Shown: positions 17,891 through 27,590 of the stretch, piece after piece
How positions within the stretch are numbered: the first letter of the stretch is position 1
How the letters are laid out: every line of letters starts with the position of its first letter
From: Bacteroidaceae bacterium
GTDB taxonomy: Bacteria > Bacteroidota > Bacteroidia > Bacteroidales > Bacteroidaceae
Assembly: GCA_024401095.1 (NCBI GenBank)
Contig: JAKSLR010000006.1
Location: 1-64,000, forward strand
Reading direction: 5' to 3'
Length of the DNA: 64,000 nt
Position numbers and translations under genes: made by a program
Notes under the pieces: model-generated
Seen by the model: only the letters and a program-made list of their open reading frames with translations
What the model was told of the DNA's origin: nothing
Database searches by the model: none

Positions 17891-18865
17891 TCAGTAATCA
17901 AAATTGGTTGTAGAATAAGCCCAGATCATAGGATAGAAGAAACCGCGGATCTTTGCAACAATTTGATTTGGATGTTTTTTCCCATGTACCAGATCAGAAT
18001 ACTTCATACATAAGCAGCAAAGATGTAGTAGGCTAATTATATCTTTTTTTAATAAAAGAGTGGTTAATTGATTGACAAGCTTGAATTCCTCTTGATGATT
18101 AGTCTGCTCTTTAATGTAACCGTAAAATTTATTCCAGAGATCACGTTTCTGCAAATCTCGGTAATCTTTCCATCCATAAATGTAGGGCTGCCAGGATGGG
18201 TTCTCTGCGTGCCGTTGATACTTCTTTCTGTGTTTTGTCGCTACAGATTCTGCATAGGGTCTATACCAGTTCAATGGGAATGGGGCTTTGACTAATCCTC
18301 CATGAAAATGTGCATTGATAACAATCCACCAATCGTATGGAATATGACTATCCCAATTGTCAATTTTTCTCAAGAAACTTGTTCGTACCATGAGGCAATG
18401 TCCTGGGACGTGGCTCGTGAAAATCTGACTTTCAAATGAGTTTTGCGGGTTTCTACGAAAGGTGCATGGCTTTTTGTAGACGTCATCACGGAAATGATCT
18501 GTGCAGCATGCTGCATAATTATTCCCAATAGCTTCAACTTGTTTCTCTACTTTGTCTTCGAACCAGATGTCGTCCTGGTCAGATATGCAGACTAAGTCTG
18601 AATTGGCACGTTGAAGTGCTGTAATGAAGTTCATGTTGAACCCCTTGTTTTTCTCGTTCCGGAAAAGATGAATTTGGGGATTTATTGATGCATATTCCTG
18701 AATTATTGCTACTGTTTCGTCTTTGGAACCATCATCTTGTATGATGATTTCTTCAATGGGATAATGCTGACGTAAGATACTGTCCAACTGTTCACGGATA
18801 AATTTGGCTCCATTATAAGTTGCCATGACTACGGATACTGTGGGTGATGCTTGCATTGTCTTCAT
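17891..18865 (-). CDS. Family 2 glycosyltransferase (paralogue of 9009-9989)
   Basis: A 324-residue GT-A enzyme. VSVVMATYNGAKFIREQLDS, IIQDDGSKDETV and ISDQDDIWFEDK match the GT2 at 9009-9989 block for block, including the C-terminal aromatic membrane-touching segment (GFFYPMIWAYSTTNF). The two paralogues sit at either side of the TarI-like/LicD cluster in opposite orientation. It is probably another rhamnosyl/galactosyl-type transferase of the same surface glycan. A second Met at residue 4 is an alternative start. No strong promoter was found between it and the divergent acyltransferase. Confidence 0.85.
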   Translation of the reverse strand: MKTMQASPTVSVVMATYNGAKFIREQLDSILRQHYPIEEIIIQDDGSKDETVAIIQEYASINPQIHLFRNEKNKGFNMNFITALQRANSDLVCISDQDDIWFEDKVEKQVEAIGNNYAACCTDHFRDDVYKKPCTFRRNPQNSFESQIFTSHVPGHCLMVRTSFLRKIDNWDSHIPYDWWIVINAHFHGGLVKAPFPLNWYRPYAESVATKHRKKYQRHAENPSWQPYIYGWKDYRDLQKRDLWNKFYGYIKEQTNHQEEFKLVNQLTTLLLKKDIISLLHLCCLCMKYSDLVHGKKHPNQIVAKIRGFFYPMIWAYSTTNFDY

Positions 18866-18939
18866 TGTGCAAAGAATAAATAGCGTGACAAAAATACAAT
18901 TTCTTCGCTAGATAAAAGTGAACTTCATTTGTTTTTTTT

Positions 18940-18947
18940 TATTTTTG
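18940..18947 (+). promoter_or_regulatory. -7 element of the acyltransferase gene
   Basis: TATTTTTG followed by GC. Its position inside the upstream part of the open frame argues that translation starts downstream, at the GTG at 18966. Confidence 0.5.
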
Positions 18948-18965
18948 CAGCCAAAATACAGAACT

Positions 18966-20120
18966 GTGAATTTAAATCTGTCAAGAGAGGAAGCTTCTTG
19001 TATGAAAGGTTATGCCATACTGTGTATTGTGTTGCATAATCTATTACATTTGGTAGGACCGTTAGTTAAAGAGAACGAGTTCTATTACAATTATAATTAT
19101 CGTGCTTACTGGATGTGGGATCATCTTATTAAATGGCATGATAACCTATTGGGGGATATCTTTAGTTTTTTCGGTTGGTATGGTGTCCCAGTTTTTATCT
19201 TCTTGAGTGGATTTGGCCTAACAAAGAAATATGATTATTCAAGAAACCAACAAGAAGAAAGCACTTGGATTAGGTTCCTAATTTATAACTTAAAAAAACT
19301 ATGGTGTCTTATGGCTCCTGTTTTCTTCCTTTATTTATTATTGGGGATTTGTTTGTGGGAGAAAAGCTTTGCTTGGGGCCCGATTTTAGCTCAGCTAACT
19401 TTAACGATTAATTTTTTATGTAGTCCTGCTTTGATTGACCCAGGTGTTTATTGGTATTTTGGTTTAACTCTACAATTGTACATTGTATATCGTTTGTTCT
19501 TTTTCCACAAGAAAGAAAAAATGTTTCTTGCAAACTTGATTGTGCTTTCGATAGTGTCGTTAGCTCTATGCTGGTGGCTTCAACCAGATGACCATCAAAA
19601 GATACAAACGAATTATGAATATTTCAGTCATAATTGTGTTCGATGGTTCCTTCCATTTTTTATGGGAATTGTCTGTGCTCGATATGCAAAGCCTGGAAGT
19701 GATTCATGTTTGAGGACAATATTCAGTTTAGTCTGTTCATTAGGATTGTTAATAGCATTTAGCTTTTCTCAGCGACTATGGATTTTTACTCCTATGTTTG
19801 CAGTTATCTTTTTTATTGGGCTTGCAAAGTTAACTGTAAAGATTGGATGTATAAAAAAACTGGGTATATGGCTTGGTAGTCTGTCTGCTTATTTGTTTGC
19901 AGCCCATCCTCTTGTCCGGCCATTTTTCAATGAATTCATTGTTCCCAAGGGACAATTGCTTATGACAGGAGGTAGTTGGATGTTAACCATAGTCTATTTG
20001 CTTGTTGCAGTACTTGTTGCCATGCTTTATAGATGGTTTTCGGTGCATTATTTTGTTTCTTTTTGTGAAAAGATAATAAACAGATGTTCTAAAGGGGGCA
20101 ATTTCAAGAAAAATGAGTAA
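18966..20120 (+). CDS. Acyltransferase 3-like membrane protein
   Basis: About 384 residues with about ten hydrophobic segments, in the pattern of the AT3 (OafA/WecH/NodX) O-acetyltransferase family. The first helix has MKGYAILCIVLHNLLHL, where the His aligns with the conserved first-helix His; the usual Arg is replaced by Lys. FFGWYGVPVFIFLSGFGL is a second typical AT3 block. The frame opens at an ATG at 18918, but a -7 box at 18940-18947 lies inside that extension, so the GTG at 18966 (VNLNLSREEA) is preferred. The likely role is O-acylation of the surface glycan made here. Substrate unknown. Confidence 0.75.
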   Translation: MNLNLSREEASCMKGYAILCIVLHNLLHLVGPLVKENEFYYNYNYRAYWMWDHLIKWHDNLLGDIFSFFGWYGVPVFIFLSGFGLTKKYDYSRNQQEESTWIRFLIYNLKKLWCLMAPVFFLYLLLGICLWEKSFAWGPILAQLTLTINFLCSPALIDPGVYWYFGLTLQLYIVYRLFFFHKKEKMFLANLIVLSIVSLALCWWLQPDDHQKIQTNYEYFSHNCVRWFLPFFMGIVCARYAKPGSDSCLRTIFSLVCSLGLLIAFSFSQRLWIFTPMFAVIFFIGLAKLTVKIGCIKKLGIWLGSLSAYLFAAHPLVRPFFNEFIVPKGQLLMTGGSWMLTIVYLLVAVLVAMLYRWFSVHYFVSFCEKIINRCSKGGNFKKNE

Positions 20121-20125
20121 TTTTG
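20118..20125 (+). promoter_or_regulatory. -7 element of glyS
   Basis: TAATTTTG; the TAA of the box is the stop codon of the preceding acyltransferase gene. It predicts a leader of about 55 bases before glyS. No clear -33. Confidence 0.6.
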
Positions 20126-20184
20126 CACCTTCAAAGAGCTAACTCTTTAATAATTGATGATAATTAAAAAACAATATAAGAAAA

Positions 20185-21726
20185 ATGGCACAAGAGGATG
20201 TTTTCAAGAAAGTCGTTTCTCATTGTAAAGAATACGGCTTCGTTTTCCCATCAAGCGAAATCTATGATGGTTTAGGCGCAGTTTATGACTATGGCCAGAT
20301 GGGTGTAGAGATGAAAAATAATATCAAGCAGTACTGGTGGCAAAGTATGGTTCTTCTGCACGAGAATATTGTTGGTATTGATTCTTGTATTTTCATGCAT
20401 CCAACTATCTGGAAGGCTTCAGGTCATGTTGATGCATTCAATGATCCATTGATAGACAACCGTGATAGTAAAAAGCGTTATCGCGCTGATGTGCTTATCG
20501 AAGAACAAATTGCTAAGTACGAAGATAAAGTTGAGAAGGAAGTCGCAAAGGCAGCAAAGCGTTTCAAGGAGAATTTTAATGAGGAACAGTTCCGTACTAC
20601 TAGTCCTAAGGTGCTGGAAATCTTGGCTAAGCGTGATGCGTTGCATGAGCGTTATTCAAAGGCTATGAATGCAACTGATTTGGAGGAACTTCGCCAGATT
20701 ATTCTTGATGAGGAGATTGTATGTCCTATCAGTGGAACTCGTAACTGGACAGAGGTTCGTCAGTTTAACCTGATGTTCTCTACCGAAATGGGTTCTACTG
20801 CTGACGGCGCCATGAAGATTTACCTTCGTCCAGAAACTGCGCAGGGTATCTTTGTAAACTATTTGAATGTTCAAAAGACAGGTAGAATGAAGATTCCTTT
20901 CGGTATTGCTCAGATAGGTAAGGCTTTCCGTAACGAGATTGTTGCTCGTCAGTTCATTTTCCGTATGCGTGAGTTTGAACAGATGGAAATGCAGTTCTTT
21001 GTAAAACCTGGTACAGAACTTGACTGGTTCCCTAAGTGGAAGGAGACACGTTTGAAGTGGCACAAGGCACTTGGCTTTGGTGATGATCACTATCGTTTCC
21101 ACGATCACGAAAAACTTGCTCATTATGCCAATGCTGCTACAGATATTGAGTTCCTTATGCCTTTCGGTTTCAAGGAGGTTGAAGGAATTCATAGTCGTAC
21201 TAACTTTGACTTGTCTCAGCATGAGAAGTATTCCGGAAAGAGCATCAAATACTTTGATCCAGAATTGAACGAAAGCTACACTCCATATGTAATTGAGACT
21301 TCTATCGGTGTAGATCGTATGTTCCTAAGTGTGATGTGTGCTTCTTATAAGGAAGAACAGCTTGAGGGCGGTGAAACACGTGTTGTTCTGAGCTTACCAC
21401 CAGCATTGGCTCCTGTTAAGTTGGCTGTTTTACCATTGGTGAAGAAGGATGGTCTTCCAGAAAAGGCTCGTGAAATAGTAAATGAGCTCAAGTTCCATTT
21501 CAATTGCCAATATGATGAGAAGGATTCTATTGGTAAGCGTTATCGTCGTCAAGATGCCATTGGTACTCCATTCTGTGTTACTGTAGATCATGACACATTG
21601 AAAGACAACTGTGTAACACTGCGTAACCGTGATACAATGAAACAGGAGCGTGTAGCTATTGACCAGCTGAATTCAATTATTGCTGATCAGGTTAGTCTGA
21701 CTAGCTTGTTGAAGAAATTAATGTAA
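20185..21726 (+). CDS. glyS: Glycyl-tRNA synthetase (homodimeric type)
   Basis: A 513-residue class II aminoacyl-tRNA synthetase that charges tRNA-Gly. It is the single-chain alpha2 form, not the E. coli alpha/beta form. Class II motifs are readable: motif 2 around FGIAQIGKAFRNEI with FRMREFEQMEMQ, motif 3 in IETSIGVDRMFLSV. The C-terminal anticodon-binding domain (about 405-513) starts with PVKLAVLPLV. Length fits the family, allowing for the lineage-specific charged insertion near 110-150. FKBP lipoprotein follows after 9 bases. Confidence 0.95.
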   Translation: MAQEDVFKKVVSHCKEYGFVFPSSEIYDGLGAVYDYGQMGVEMKNNIKQYWWQSMVLLHENIVGIDSCIFMHPTIWKASGHVDAFNDPLIDNRDSKKRYRADVLIEEQIAKYEDKVEKEVAKAAKRFKENFNEEQFRTTSPKVLEILAKRDALHERYSKAMNATDLEELRQIILDEEIVCPISGTRNWTEVRQFNLMFSTEMGSTADGAMKIYLRPETAQGIFVNYLNVQKTGRMKIPFGIAQIGKAFRNEIVARQFIFRMREFEQMEMQFFVKPGTELDWFPKWKETRLKWHKALGFGDDHYRFHDHEKLAHYANAATDIEFLMPFGFKEVEGIHSRTNFDLSQHEKYSGKSIKYFDPELNESYTPYVIETSIGVDRMFLSVMCASYKEEQLEGGETRVVLSLPPALAPVKLAVLPLVKKDGLPEKAREIVNELKFHFNCQYDEKDSIGKRYRRQDAIGTPFCVTVDHDTLKDNCVTLRNRDTMKQERVAIDQLNSIIADQVSLTSLLKKLM

Positions 21727-21735
21727 TCATTATCT

Positions 21736-22356
21736 ATGAAGAAAATACTTTGGATTCTTGCTTTCGTTGCCGGTTTTGCCTTTTCTGCATGTTCAGAACA
21801 AACAGATATAAATGAGTTTGAGTCTGGTAACTGGAAAGCTCGCAATGAGGCTTATATTGATTCCTTGGCTCTTGTTGCACGTGCCAATCAAGGTTCTGCC
21901 GTGGGACAATGGAAGGTTTTGCAATCATTCCATCTTTCCTCAAACCTTTCTTCTTTAGATAACCAAGATTATGTATATGCAAAAATCTTAAAGGTTGGTG
22001 ACGGTGAGATAAGTCCATTGTTTACTGATTCTGTCGTTGTCAACTATTGTGGAAAGTTGATTCCTACCAAGACATATCCAAAGGGATACATTTTTGACCA
22101 GAACTTTTATGGTGATATAGAGGATGAAGAGAATCAGAAGATTATGGTGCCAACTACTTTCTGTGTAGGTACTTTAGTTGATGGCTGGACAACATCCTTG
22201 CAAAAGATGCATGTAGGTGATATATGGAGATTATATATCCCTCAATCAATGGGCTATGGTGAGAAAGGTTCTTCTCAAGGTAATATTCCAGGAAACTCTA
22301 CATTGGTATTTGATCTTTACTTGACAAATATTAAGAAACCCGCAAGCAAGAAATAA
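21736..22356 (+). CDS. FKBP-type peptidyl-prolyl isomerase, lipoprotein
   Basis: A 206-residue exported lipoprotein with signal MKKILWILAFVAGFAFSAC, the Cys at position 19 being the lipid-modified residue. The C-terminal FKBP domain (about 85-203) has DSVVVNYCGKLI, a family core strand, then VDGWTTSLQKMHVGDIWRLYIPQ and GYGEKGSSQGNIPGNSTLVFDLYL, the standard FKBP ending. It assists folding of proline-containing envelope proteins in the periplasm or outer membrane. It probably shares a transcript with glyS and is followed by a clear terminator. Confidence 0.92.
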   Translation: MKKILWILAFVAGFAFSACSEQTDINEFESGNWKARNEAYIDSLALVARANQGSAVGQWKVLQSFHLSSNLSSLDNQDYVYAKILKVGDGEISPLFTDSVVVNYCGKLIPTKTYPKGYIFDQNFYGDIEDEENQKIMVPTTFCVGTLVDGWTTSLQKMHVGDIWRLYIPQSMGYGEKGSSQGNIPGNSTLVFDLYLTNIKKPASKK

Positions 22357-22375
22357 AGTGTTTAAATAATAAATA

Positions 22376-22412
22376 GAAAAAAGGCAAGTCAATCATAGGC
22401 TTGCCTTTTTCT
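22376..22412 (+). terminator. Terminator of glyS-FKBP
   Basis: AAAAAGGCAAG pairs with CTTGCCTTTTT around an 11-base loop, with the T-run as tail. Its symmetry also allows use by transcripts arriving on the minus strand. Confidence 0.88.
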
Positions 22413-22420
22413 TTATAGAG

Positions 22421-22452
22421 AAAAAAGGACCACAGCTTCACAGCTATCGTCC
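22421..22452 (-). terminator. Terminator of the putative sRNA
   Basis: On the minus strand GGAC-GAT-AGCT-GTGA-AGCT-GTG-GTCC followed by TTTTTT. The loop GTGA is a GNRA tetraloop. Confidence 0.75.
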
Positions 22453-22504
22453 TTCCAATCTAATTCCAAACTTTTATGTAAGAGAAAACTATCGTTCTTT
22501 TTGT
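22421..22504 (-). ncRNA. Putative small RNA between FKBP and cvfB
   Basis: An orphan transcription unit on the minus strand of about 84 bases: a full promoter (22510-22540), no open reading frame, and an intrinsic terminator (22421-22452). The RNA would have a 5' stem GAAAAC/GTTTTC, an open purine-rich middle, and a terminal hairpin GGAC...GTCC with an inner AGCT/AGCT stem capped by a GNRA loop GTGA, then six U. The heptamer ACGATAG occurs twice, once in the 5' loop and once in the terminator arm. No known family (SRP, 6S, tmRNA, RNase P) fits. Confidence 0.6.
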
Positions 22505-22509
22505 TTTCG

Positions 22510-22540
22510 CAAAGATACGAGGATTCGCGCTTTTCTCAAA
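22510..22540 (-). promoter_or_regulatory. Promoter of the putative sRNA
   Basis: TTTG (22537-22540), exactly 19 bases, TATCTTTG (22510-22517) on the minus strand. It lies about 75 bases after the cvfB stop and points away from any minus-strand gene: the next genes in that direction are plus-strand FKBP and glyS. Confidence 0.82.
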
Positions 22541-22614
22541 ATCATATTGATAAAAAGTGCGACTTCCACTATGAAAATGCCGTTTAAAGGAAAGATGATA
22601 TGCCGTAATGTCGG

Positions 22615-23478
22615 TTAATCCTCAATATTTCTTCCCTCTTCTGTTAGTGTTAGCCCGTTTTCCAGTGTAATTAATCTTCGTTTATAGAGGTCACCGATTC
22701 CTTTCTTGTAAACCTTCTTACTTACTCCAAAAATCTCGTAGATTAATTGAGAGTTACTTTTGTCATTAAGGTCAGAATGACCGTTGTTTTTTTGAAGATA
22801 ATGTAAAAGCTTTTCGGAAAAATCAGCCACTTTTTCTGTTGCTTTTCCTATTTGTAACAGAAGGTCTATTTTCCCATCAGTCCGTACTTGTTTTATAAAG
22901 CCTTTAAGCTGGTCGCCTGCATGTAGAGGACGAAATATCTCAGAATCATAGATGAGGCCCATATATTGGTTATCTACAATGGCTTTAAAGCCTAAATCTG
23001 TTTTTTGTACAATTAGCAGGTTTACTTCATCACCATTCTTATAAGTATCGTTGTCAGGAAGTTGCAGATAACGTTCAATTTTGGCAGTTGCCATGATTCT
23101 ATAGCTCTCTTCGTCAATATGCACATAGACAATGTAACTTTTATCTTGTTGCATACGCATCTTTTGCTCACGGAAAGGAACAAAAAGATCTTTCATTAGT
23201 CCCCAGTCAAGGAAGGCGCCATATTGGTTTACCCAAGCTACTTTCAAGTATGCAAAGTCACCAACTTGCGCTTTTGGTTTTAATGTTGTTGCTATCAGTC
23301 GCTCTTCCTGGTCAAGGTAAAGGAAAACATCCAGCTCATCATCCTGCTTACAATCCTCAGGAACATATCGGGTAGGCAGAAGTATTTCTCCTGCTTCATC
23401 TCCACCGTCCAGATATACTCCAAAATCTACAGTTTTTACCACTCGGAGGCGGTTCATTTTTCCTAATTTTATTTCCAT
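22615..23478 (-). CDS. CvfB-like S1 RNA-binding protein
   Basis: A 287-residue protein with tandem S1-like OB domains and a C-terminal winged helix. The first repeat reads VVKTVDFGVYLDGG through ILLPTRYVP; the second VAWVNQYGAFLDWGLMKDLFVPF; a third, more diverged repeat follows near 150-210 (GFKAIVDNQYMGLIYDSEI). The winged helix is near 225-287 (IYEIFGVSKKVYKKGIGDLYKRRLI). In Staphylococcus CvfB affects RNA turnover and virulence gene expression; the function in Bacteroidetes is not known. It is the last gene of an antiporter-LolD-CvfB operon, 4 bases after the ABC gene. Confidence 0.85.
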   Translation of the reverse strand: MEIKLGKMNRLRVVKTVDFGVYLDGGDEAGEILLPTRYVPEDCKQDDELDVFLYLDQEERLIATTLKPKAQVGDFAYLKVAWVNQYGAFLDWGLMKDLFVPFREQKMRMQQDKSYIVYVHIDEESYRIMATAKIERYLQLPDNDTYKNGDEVNLLIVQKTDLGFKAIVDNQYMGLIYDSEIFRPLHAGDQLKGFIKQVRTDGKIDLLLQIGKATEKVADFSEKLLHYLQKNNGHSDLNDKSNSQLIYEIFGVSKKVYKKGIGDLYKRRLITLENGLTLTEEGRNIED

Positions 23479-23482
23479 GTTA

Positions 23483-24196
23483 TTATAGGGTATTTCCTAA
23501 TTCTTCCATTTTGGTGTTCTCTGAAGAATTTTCATAGTTATTGGACAACTCTATTAGTCCATCTTTCATTCGTATTGTCCGGTCGGACAGGGAAGCTAAT
23601 CCTTCGTCATGAGTAACAATTACAAAAGTTTGTCCATATTTGTCTCTCAAATCAAAAAAAAGTTGATGTAGTTCTTGCTTATTCTTTGAATCCAGACTGC
23701 CTGATGGTTCATCTGCCAGTATTACAGATGGTTTGTTTATTAGTGCTCGGGCTACAGCTACTCGTTGCTTTTCTCCACCAGAAAGTTCATTTGGCTTGTG
23801 GTTAACACGGTTGGATAGTCCCATGTATTCCAGCAATTCTTCAGCCTGTTTACGTGCTTCTTTTGCAGAAACACCAGCAATCAATGCTGGAATTTCGACG
23901 TTTTCTATTGCAGAAAATTCTGGCAATAATTGGTGGAACTGAAAGACAAAGCCTAAATGCTTGTTTCTAAATTGTGCCAGAGCTTTTTGCTTTAGTTGGG
24001 TTACGTCAATACCCTCAATGATTACGTTTCCGCTATCAGGCTTATCCAAAGTTCCAATAATTTGCAGTAAGGTGGTTTTTCCTGCACCACTTGGGCCAAT
24101 TATGCAGACCACTTCACCTTTATTTACATGAAGGTCAATACCTTTCAAAACATTTAGCGAATCAAAGCTCTTGGTTATGTTTTTTATTTCTATCAT
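23483..24196 (-). CDS. LolD-like ABC transporter ATP-binding protein
   Basis: A 237-residue ABC ATPase of the LolD/MacB/FtsE group. Walker A is GPSGAGKTT (34-42), the signature [15 protein letters not shown], Walker [10 protein letters not shown], and the switch His lies in VTHDE. In proteobacteria LolD drives release of lipoproteins from the inner membrane with LolCE. No permease gene is adjacent, so the partner must be encoded elsewhere. The C-terminal tail (about 215-237, rich in N, E and S) extends past the usual LolD end. It sits 8 bases after the antiporter gene. Confidence 0.85.
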   Translation of the reverse strand: MIEIKNITKSFDSLNVLKGIDLHVNKGEVVCIIGPSGAGKTTLLQIIGTLDKPDSGNVIIEGIDVTQLKQKALAQFRNKHLGFVFQFHQLLPEFSAIENVEIPALIAGVSAKEARKQAEELLEYMGLSNRVNHKPNELSGGEKQRVAVARALINKPSVILADEPSGSLDSKNKQELHQLFFDLRDKYGQTFVIVTHDEGLASLSDRTIRMKDGLIELSNNYENSSENTKMEELGNTL

Positions 24197-24204
24197 TATT
24201 CTTT

Positions 24205-26325
24205 TTATTTATGAAGCTGCCAGGAAAGTAATCTCATAACTGTAGAATATAGAGAATCTGTCTGGCTTTGTGCACGTGGTGCGGTAAATGTAAGTGTTTC
24301 TTTTGGATCACCAAATTGATCAGGATAAACTAAAATGATGCTACTTTCTGCAAAATACTTTAATTGGTTTGGTAAATCTTCAAAAGCAGACTGATAGGAG
24401 ATGGAACCCTTTCTTGCAAGAATAAACACGCAAAGGTGGTCTTCTTGTAGTTTAGTGGTCTGCATCATGATATCGTCCCATTCTTCCATTTTTTCATATT
24501 CCGCTCTCGCATTTTCATGGTTGTGTTTACAGTATACTTCAATGCGTTGTAGAGTAGAGGTAGGACCAAAATAGATAATACGACATCCTAATTGGACGGC
24601 CATTCTTGATAATCTGTCAATCCAACGATGGAATCCAGCTTCAAACTCTGCTTTCCCAGGAACAAAGACCCTGATATTTCGTAGGGTGTTTGCCGGAACC
24701 AGACATTTCACGATCATTATCTGCCTAAACATGCTACTCAACAGATTGTTGATGAGTGAGCCATGGAATGTGTCAAACATAGAACGCCTGCGGTGCATGC
24801 CTAATATGATTTCTGAAGCTTCATATTCATTTAACGCATGAAGTATTCCATTTGTAATGTTTGTTGCTAATCGGCTTTGTGTCTGTATCTGGACATCTGC
24901 GGAATGGCAGATTTTAACAGCATCTTCCAATAGGCGCTTTGCTTTGGCTTGGCCATTCATCCCTTTTTCATCATCGGTCGTAACAGCAAGTCCTATGAGC
25001 CCTCGGTTTAGTTTGGAATTCCTCATCATAATGGCAATATTCACGAGGTTTGGCATAGTGTCATAATCACGCATCGGAATTATGATTTTTTCATCATCTC
25101 CTTCTGTTGACTTCCCCTCTTCTGCTAAAGCCATACGCCGTGATGCATAATCAGTTGCAAAGGAACTAATGATACAAGAGAATAGAATCATGATTACAAC
25201 ACCATTAAGTACAGCATCGTTCATGAGGTAAATTCCTGGAGATACTTCAAGTGTGGTTCCAACCATTACCATAGCAAGGGCACCAGCCGCATGTGCTTCT
25301 GTCAATCCAAACAACATCCAACCTTCTTCTTGTGTTCTATGAAGTATTTTGCTTGCTAAAAATGCTGCAACCCACTTGGTTACTGTTCCTGCGATAATCA
25401 TGACAATGATAACCCAAATGGTATTTAAGTCTTGGAATAAGGCTTGTATGTTGATTAGCATACCCACTCCAATCAAAAAGTATGGAATGAAGAGAGCATT
25501 TCCGACAAATTCAATACGGTTCATTAAAGGAGAAACGTGTGGGATGAAGCGGTTCAATGTTAATCCAGCAAGAAAAGCGCCAAGAATGCCTTCCATTCCA
25601 CACAGTTCCGCCATTCCTCCACAGAAGAAAACCATGGTTAATACATATGTAAACAATGTTACTTGATTAGCACAATGTTGGAAAAACCATCGGGTAATCC
25701 TTGGCAGAAGGAAAAATACGCCGGTACAATAGATGATGAATCTAATAGTAAACCAAATCCAGAAATTCCATCCCCCATTTCCACGGAATACGCTGGCTAT
25801 TCCGGCAAGAATAAGCAGTGCTGCAAGTAAGGCAACCATGGTTGCTGCAATAGAAATAGTCACAACGGTTCTTCTACTTACACCATACCGACTTACAATA
25901 GGATATGAGACAAGTGTATGTGATGCAAGAATACATGCAAGAAGCATGGATGCCCAGAAGCTAAATCCTAAAAGGTGTATTCCCACGAGTAGACCAGCAA
26001 CAAATGGAATTGAAAAGGTTAAGAGTCCAAAAAGAATACCCTTATTGCGGTTTCTTCGGAATCCTTCCATATCCATCTCAAGACCAGCAAGAAACATGAT
26101 GTAGAATAATCCAACTTTTCCAAATAGCTCGAAACTGGCATCACGGAGCAAAATGTTAAGCCCATGAGGACCAATAAGGATGCCTGCCAAAATCATACCG
26201 ATTATATGAGGAATTCTCAATCGGTTAAAGATTAGAGGTGCACCTAGAATAATGCAAAGCACCAAGAAGAAAATCCAGGTGGTATCTGTCACAGGCAAAT
26301 GGAAAAAAGAGTCGTATTCTTGCAT
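24205..26325 (-). CDS. Cation:proton antiporter with C-terminal UspA-like region
   Basis: About 706 residues. The N-terminal 400 residues form a Na+/H+ exchanger (CPA2, KefB-like) domain with 12-13 helices, starting [28 protein letters not shown]. The C-terminal 300 residues are soluble and look like one or two universal-stress-type domains ([41 protein letters not shown]). The frame opens at 26352, but a -7 box at 26350-26357 would put transcription start near 26344, so the ATG at 26325 ([11 protein letters not shown]) is chosen. It probably exchanges Na+ or K+ for H+. It heads the operon with LolD-like and CvfB-like genes. Confidence 0.87.
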   Translation of the reverse strand: MQEYDSFFHLPVTDTTWIFFLVLCIILGAPLIFNRLRIPHIIGMILAGILIGPHGLNILLRDASFELFGKVGLFYIMFLAGLEMDMEGFRRNRNKGILFGLLTFSIPFVAGLLVGIHLLGFSFWASMLLACILASHTLVSYPIVSRYGVSRRTVVTISIAATMVALLAALLILAGIASVFRGNGGWNFWIWFTIRFIIYCTGVFFLLPRITRWFFQHCANQVTLFTYVLTMVFFCGGMAELCGMEGILGAFLAGLTLNRFIPHVSPLMNRIEFVGNALFIPYFLIGVGMLINIQALFQDLNTIWVIIVMIIAGTVTKWVAAFLASKILHRTQEEGWMLFGLTEAHAAGALAMVMVGTTLEVSPGIYLMNDAVLNGVVIMILFSCIISSFATDYASRRMALAEEGKSTEGDDEKIIIPMRDYDTMPNLVNIAIMMRNSKLNRGLIGLAVTTDDEKGMNGQAKAKRLLEDAVKICHSADVQIQTQSRLATNITNGILHALNEYEASEIILGMHRRRSMFDTFHGSLINNLLSSMFRQIMIVKCLVPANTLRNIRVFVPGKAEFEAGFHRWIDRLSRMAVQLGCRIIYFGPTSTLQRIEVYCKHNHENARAEYEKMEEWDDIMMQTTKLQEDHLCVFILARKGSISYQSAFEDLPNQLKYFAESSIILVYPDQFGDPKETLTFTAPRAQSQTDSLYSTVMRLLSWQLHK

Positions 26326-26349
26326 TATTTGCGGCTTAAATTCTAACTG

Positions 26350-26357
26350 CAAAGATA
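26350..26357 (-). promoter_or_regulatory. -7 element of the antiporter operon
   Basis: TATCTTTG on the minus strand. It overlaps the upstream candidate start of the antiporter and therefore decides for the ATG at 26325. Confidence 0.65.
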
Positions 26358-26440
26358 CTCTAAAGTATGCGAAATAGAAAGAAAATGAGCTTGAAAACGA
26401 AAAACTTTCTTTTTTAGAGGTTTATTCCGATTAATTGTTA

Positions 26441-26448
26441 TACTTTTG
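26441..26448 (+). promoter_or_regulatory. -7 element of asd
   Basis: TACTTTTG followed by CA, 60 bases before the asd ATG. The -33 region is not a clear match. Confidence 0.6.
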
Positions 26449-26507
26449 CATCAATTTTGTGACGAGATTATATAAAAATAGGTATTAAATTATTCTAAAT
26501 TACAAAA

Positions 26508-27518
26508 ATGAAAGTAGCAATTGTTGGTGCAAGTGGTGCCGTAGGTCAAGAGTTCCTTCGTGTTCTTGAGGAACGCAATTTCCCAATGGATGAACTGGTT
26601 TTGTTTGGTTCAACTCGTAGTGCAGGCCGTAAGTACACTTTCCGTGGTAAGGAGTTGGAAGTAAAACTTCTTCAGCACAACGATGATTTCAAGGATATTG
26701 ACATTGCCTTCACTTCTGCTGGTGCAGGTACATCAAAAGAATTTGCAGAAACTATCACGAAATATGGTGCTGTTATGATTGATAACTCAAGTGCTTTCCG
26801 TATGGACAAGGATGTCCCATTGGTTGTCCCTGAGTGCAATGCAGCAGATGCTCTAGTTCGCCCTAGAGGAATTATCGCTAATCCAAACTGTACCACCATT
26901 ATGATGGTGGTTGTTCTTCAGCCACTGGAGAAATTGAGTCATATTAAACGTATTCATGTGGCAAGTTATCAAGCTGCTAGTGGTGCGGGTGCTGCTGCAA
27001 TGGCAGAATTGGAACAGCAGTATCGTGAGGTGCTGAATGGTGAACCTGCTACTGTTAATAAGTTTGCTTACCAATTAGCGTATAATGTTATTCCTCAAAT
27101 TGATGTCTTCATGGATAATGGTTATACCAAAGAAGAAATGAAGATGTTTAACGAGACAAAGAAGATTATGCATACCGATGCGGCTTGTTCTGCGATGTGT
27201 GTTCGTGTACCTTCTTTGCGTTCTCATTCTGAGGCTGTTTGGATTGAATTTGAAAAACCTGTAACTGTTGACGAAGCACAGAAAGCTATTGCTGAAGGAG
27301 AGGGTATTCAGTTGATGGATGATCCTGCAAATAAGGTTTACCCAATGCCTTTGTTCCTTGCTGGAAAGGATGATGTTTATGTTGGTAGAGTTCGTGAGGA
27401 TCTTTCAAACCCTAATGGACTGACTCTCTGGCTGGTAGGAGACCAGATCAAGAAAGGTGCTGCTTTGAATGCCGTTCAGATAGCAGAATACTTGATTAAA
27501 GTTGGTGATGTGAAATAA
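26508..27518 (+). CDS. asd: Aspartate-semialdehyde dehydrogenase
   Basis: A 336-residue enzyme that reduces aspartyl phosphate to aspartate semialdehyde, feeding lysine/diaminopimelate, threonine and methionine synthesis. The NADP-binding motif [10 protein letters not shown] (7-16) opens the Rossmann domain. The catalytic Cys128 is in NPNCTT, and the catalytic His region is [11 protein letters not shown]. Length is normal. It is monocistronic with its own -7 element. Confidence 0.95.
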   Translation: MKVAIVGASGAVGQEFLRVLEERNFPMDELVLFGSTRSAGRKYTFRGKELEVKLLQHNDDFKDIDIAFTSAGAGTSKEFAETITKYGAVMIDNSSAFRMDKDVPLVVPECNAADALVRPRGIIANPNCTTIMMVVVLQPLEKLSHIKRIHVASYQAASGAGAAAMAELEQQYREVLNGEPATVNKFAYQLAYNVIPQIDVFMDNGYTKEEMKMFNETKKIMHTDAACSAMCVRVPSLRSHSEAVWIEFEKPVTVDEAQKAIAEGEGIQLMDDPANKVYPMPLFLAGKDDVYVGRVREDLSNPNGLTLWLVGDQIKKGAALNAVQIAEYLIKVGDVK

Positions 27519-27553
27519 TTATCATTGATTTAAATAAAAATAGGTGCCTATTA

Positions 27554-27585
27554 TTTGCACATTTGGCAAAAAAGCAGTTACTTTG
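27554..27585 (+). promoter_or_regulatory. Promoter of rplS
   Basis: TTTG (27554-27557), a 20-base spacer, then TTACTTTG (27578-27585), a slightly off-consensus -7. The first transcribed base would be near 27591, giving a leader of about 85 bases. Confidence 0.6.
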
Positions 27586-27590
27586 CACCC

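Noticed and set aside
20656..21222. A 188-codon minus-strand frame inside glyS
   Set aside because: It is fully antisense to conserved class II synthetase motifs and rich in Leu/Thr/Ser as expected for a reverse-strand shadow.
22421..22504. SRP RNA, 6S RNA or tmRNA as identity of the putative sRNA
   Set aside because: The SRP GGAA tetraloop core, the 6S central bubble layout and a tRNA-like domain are all absent and the length is too short for the last two.
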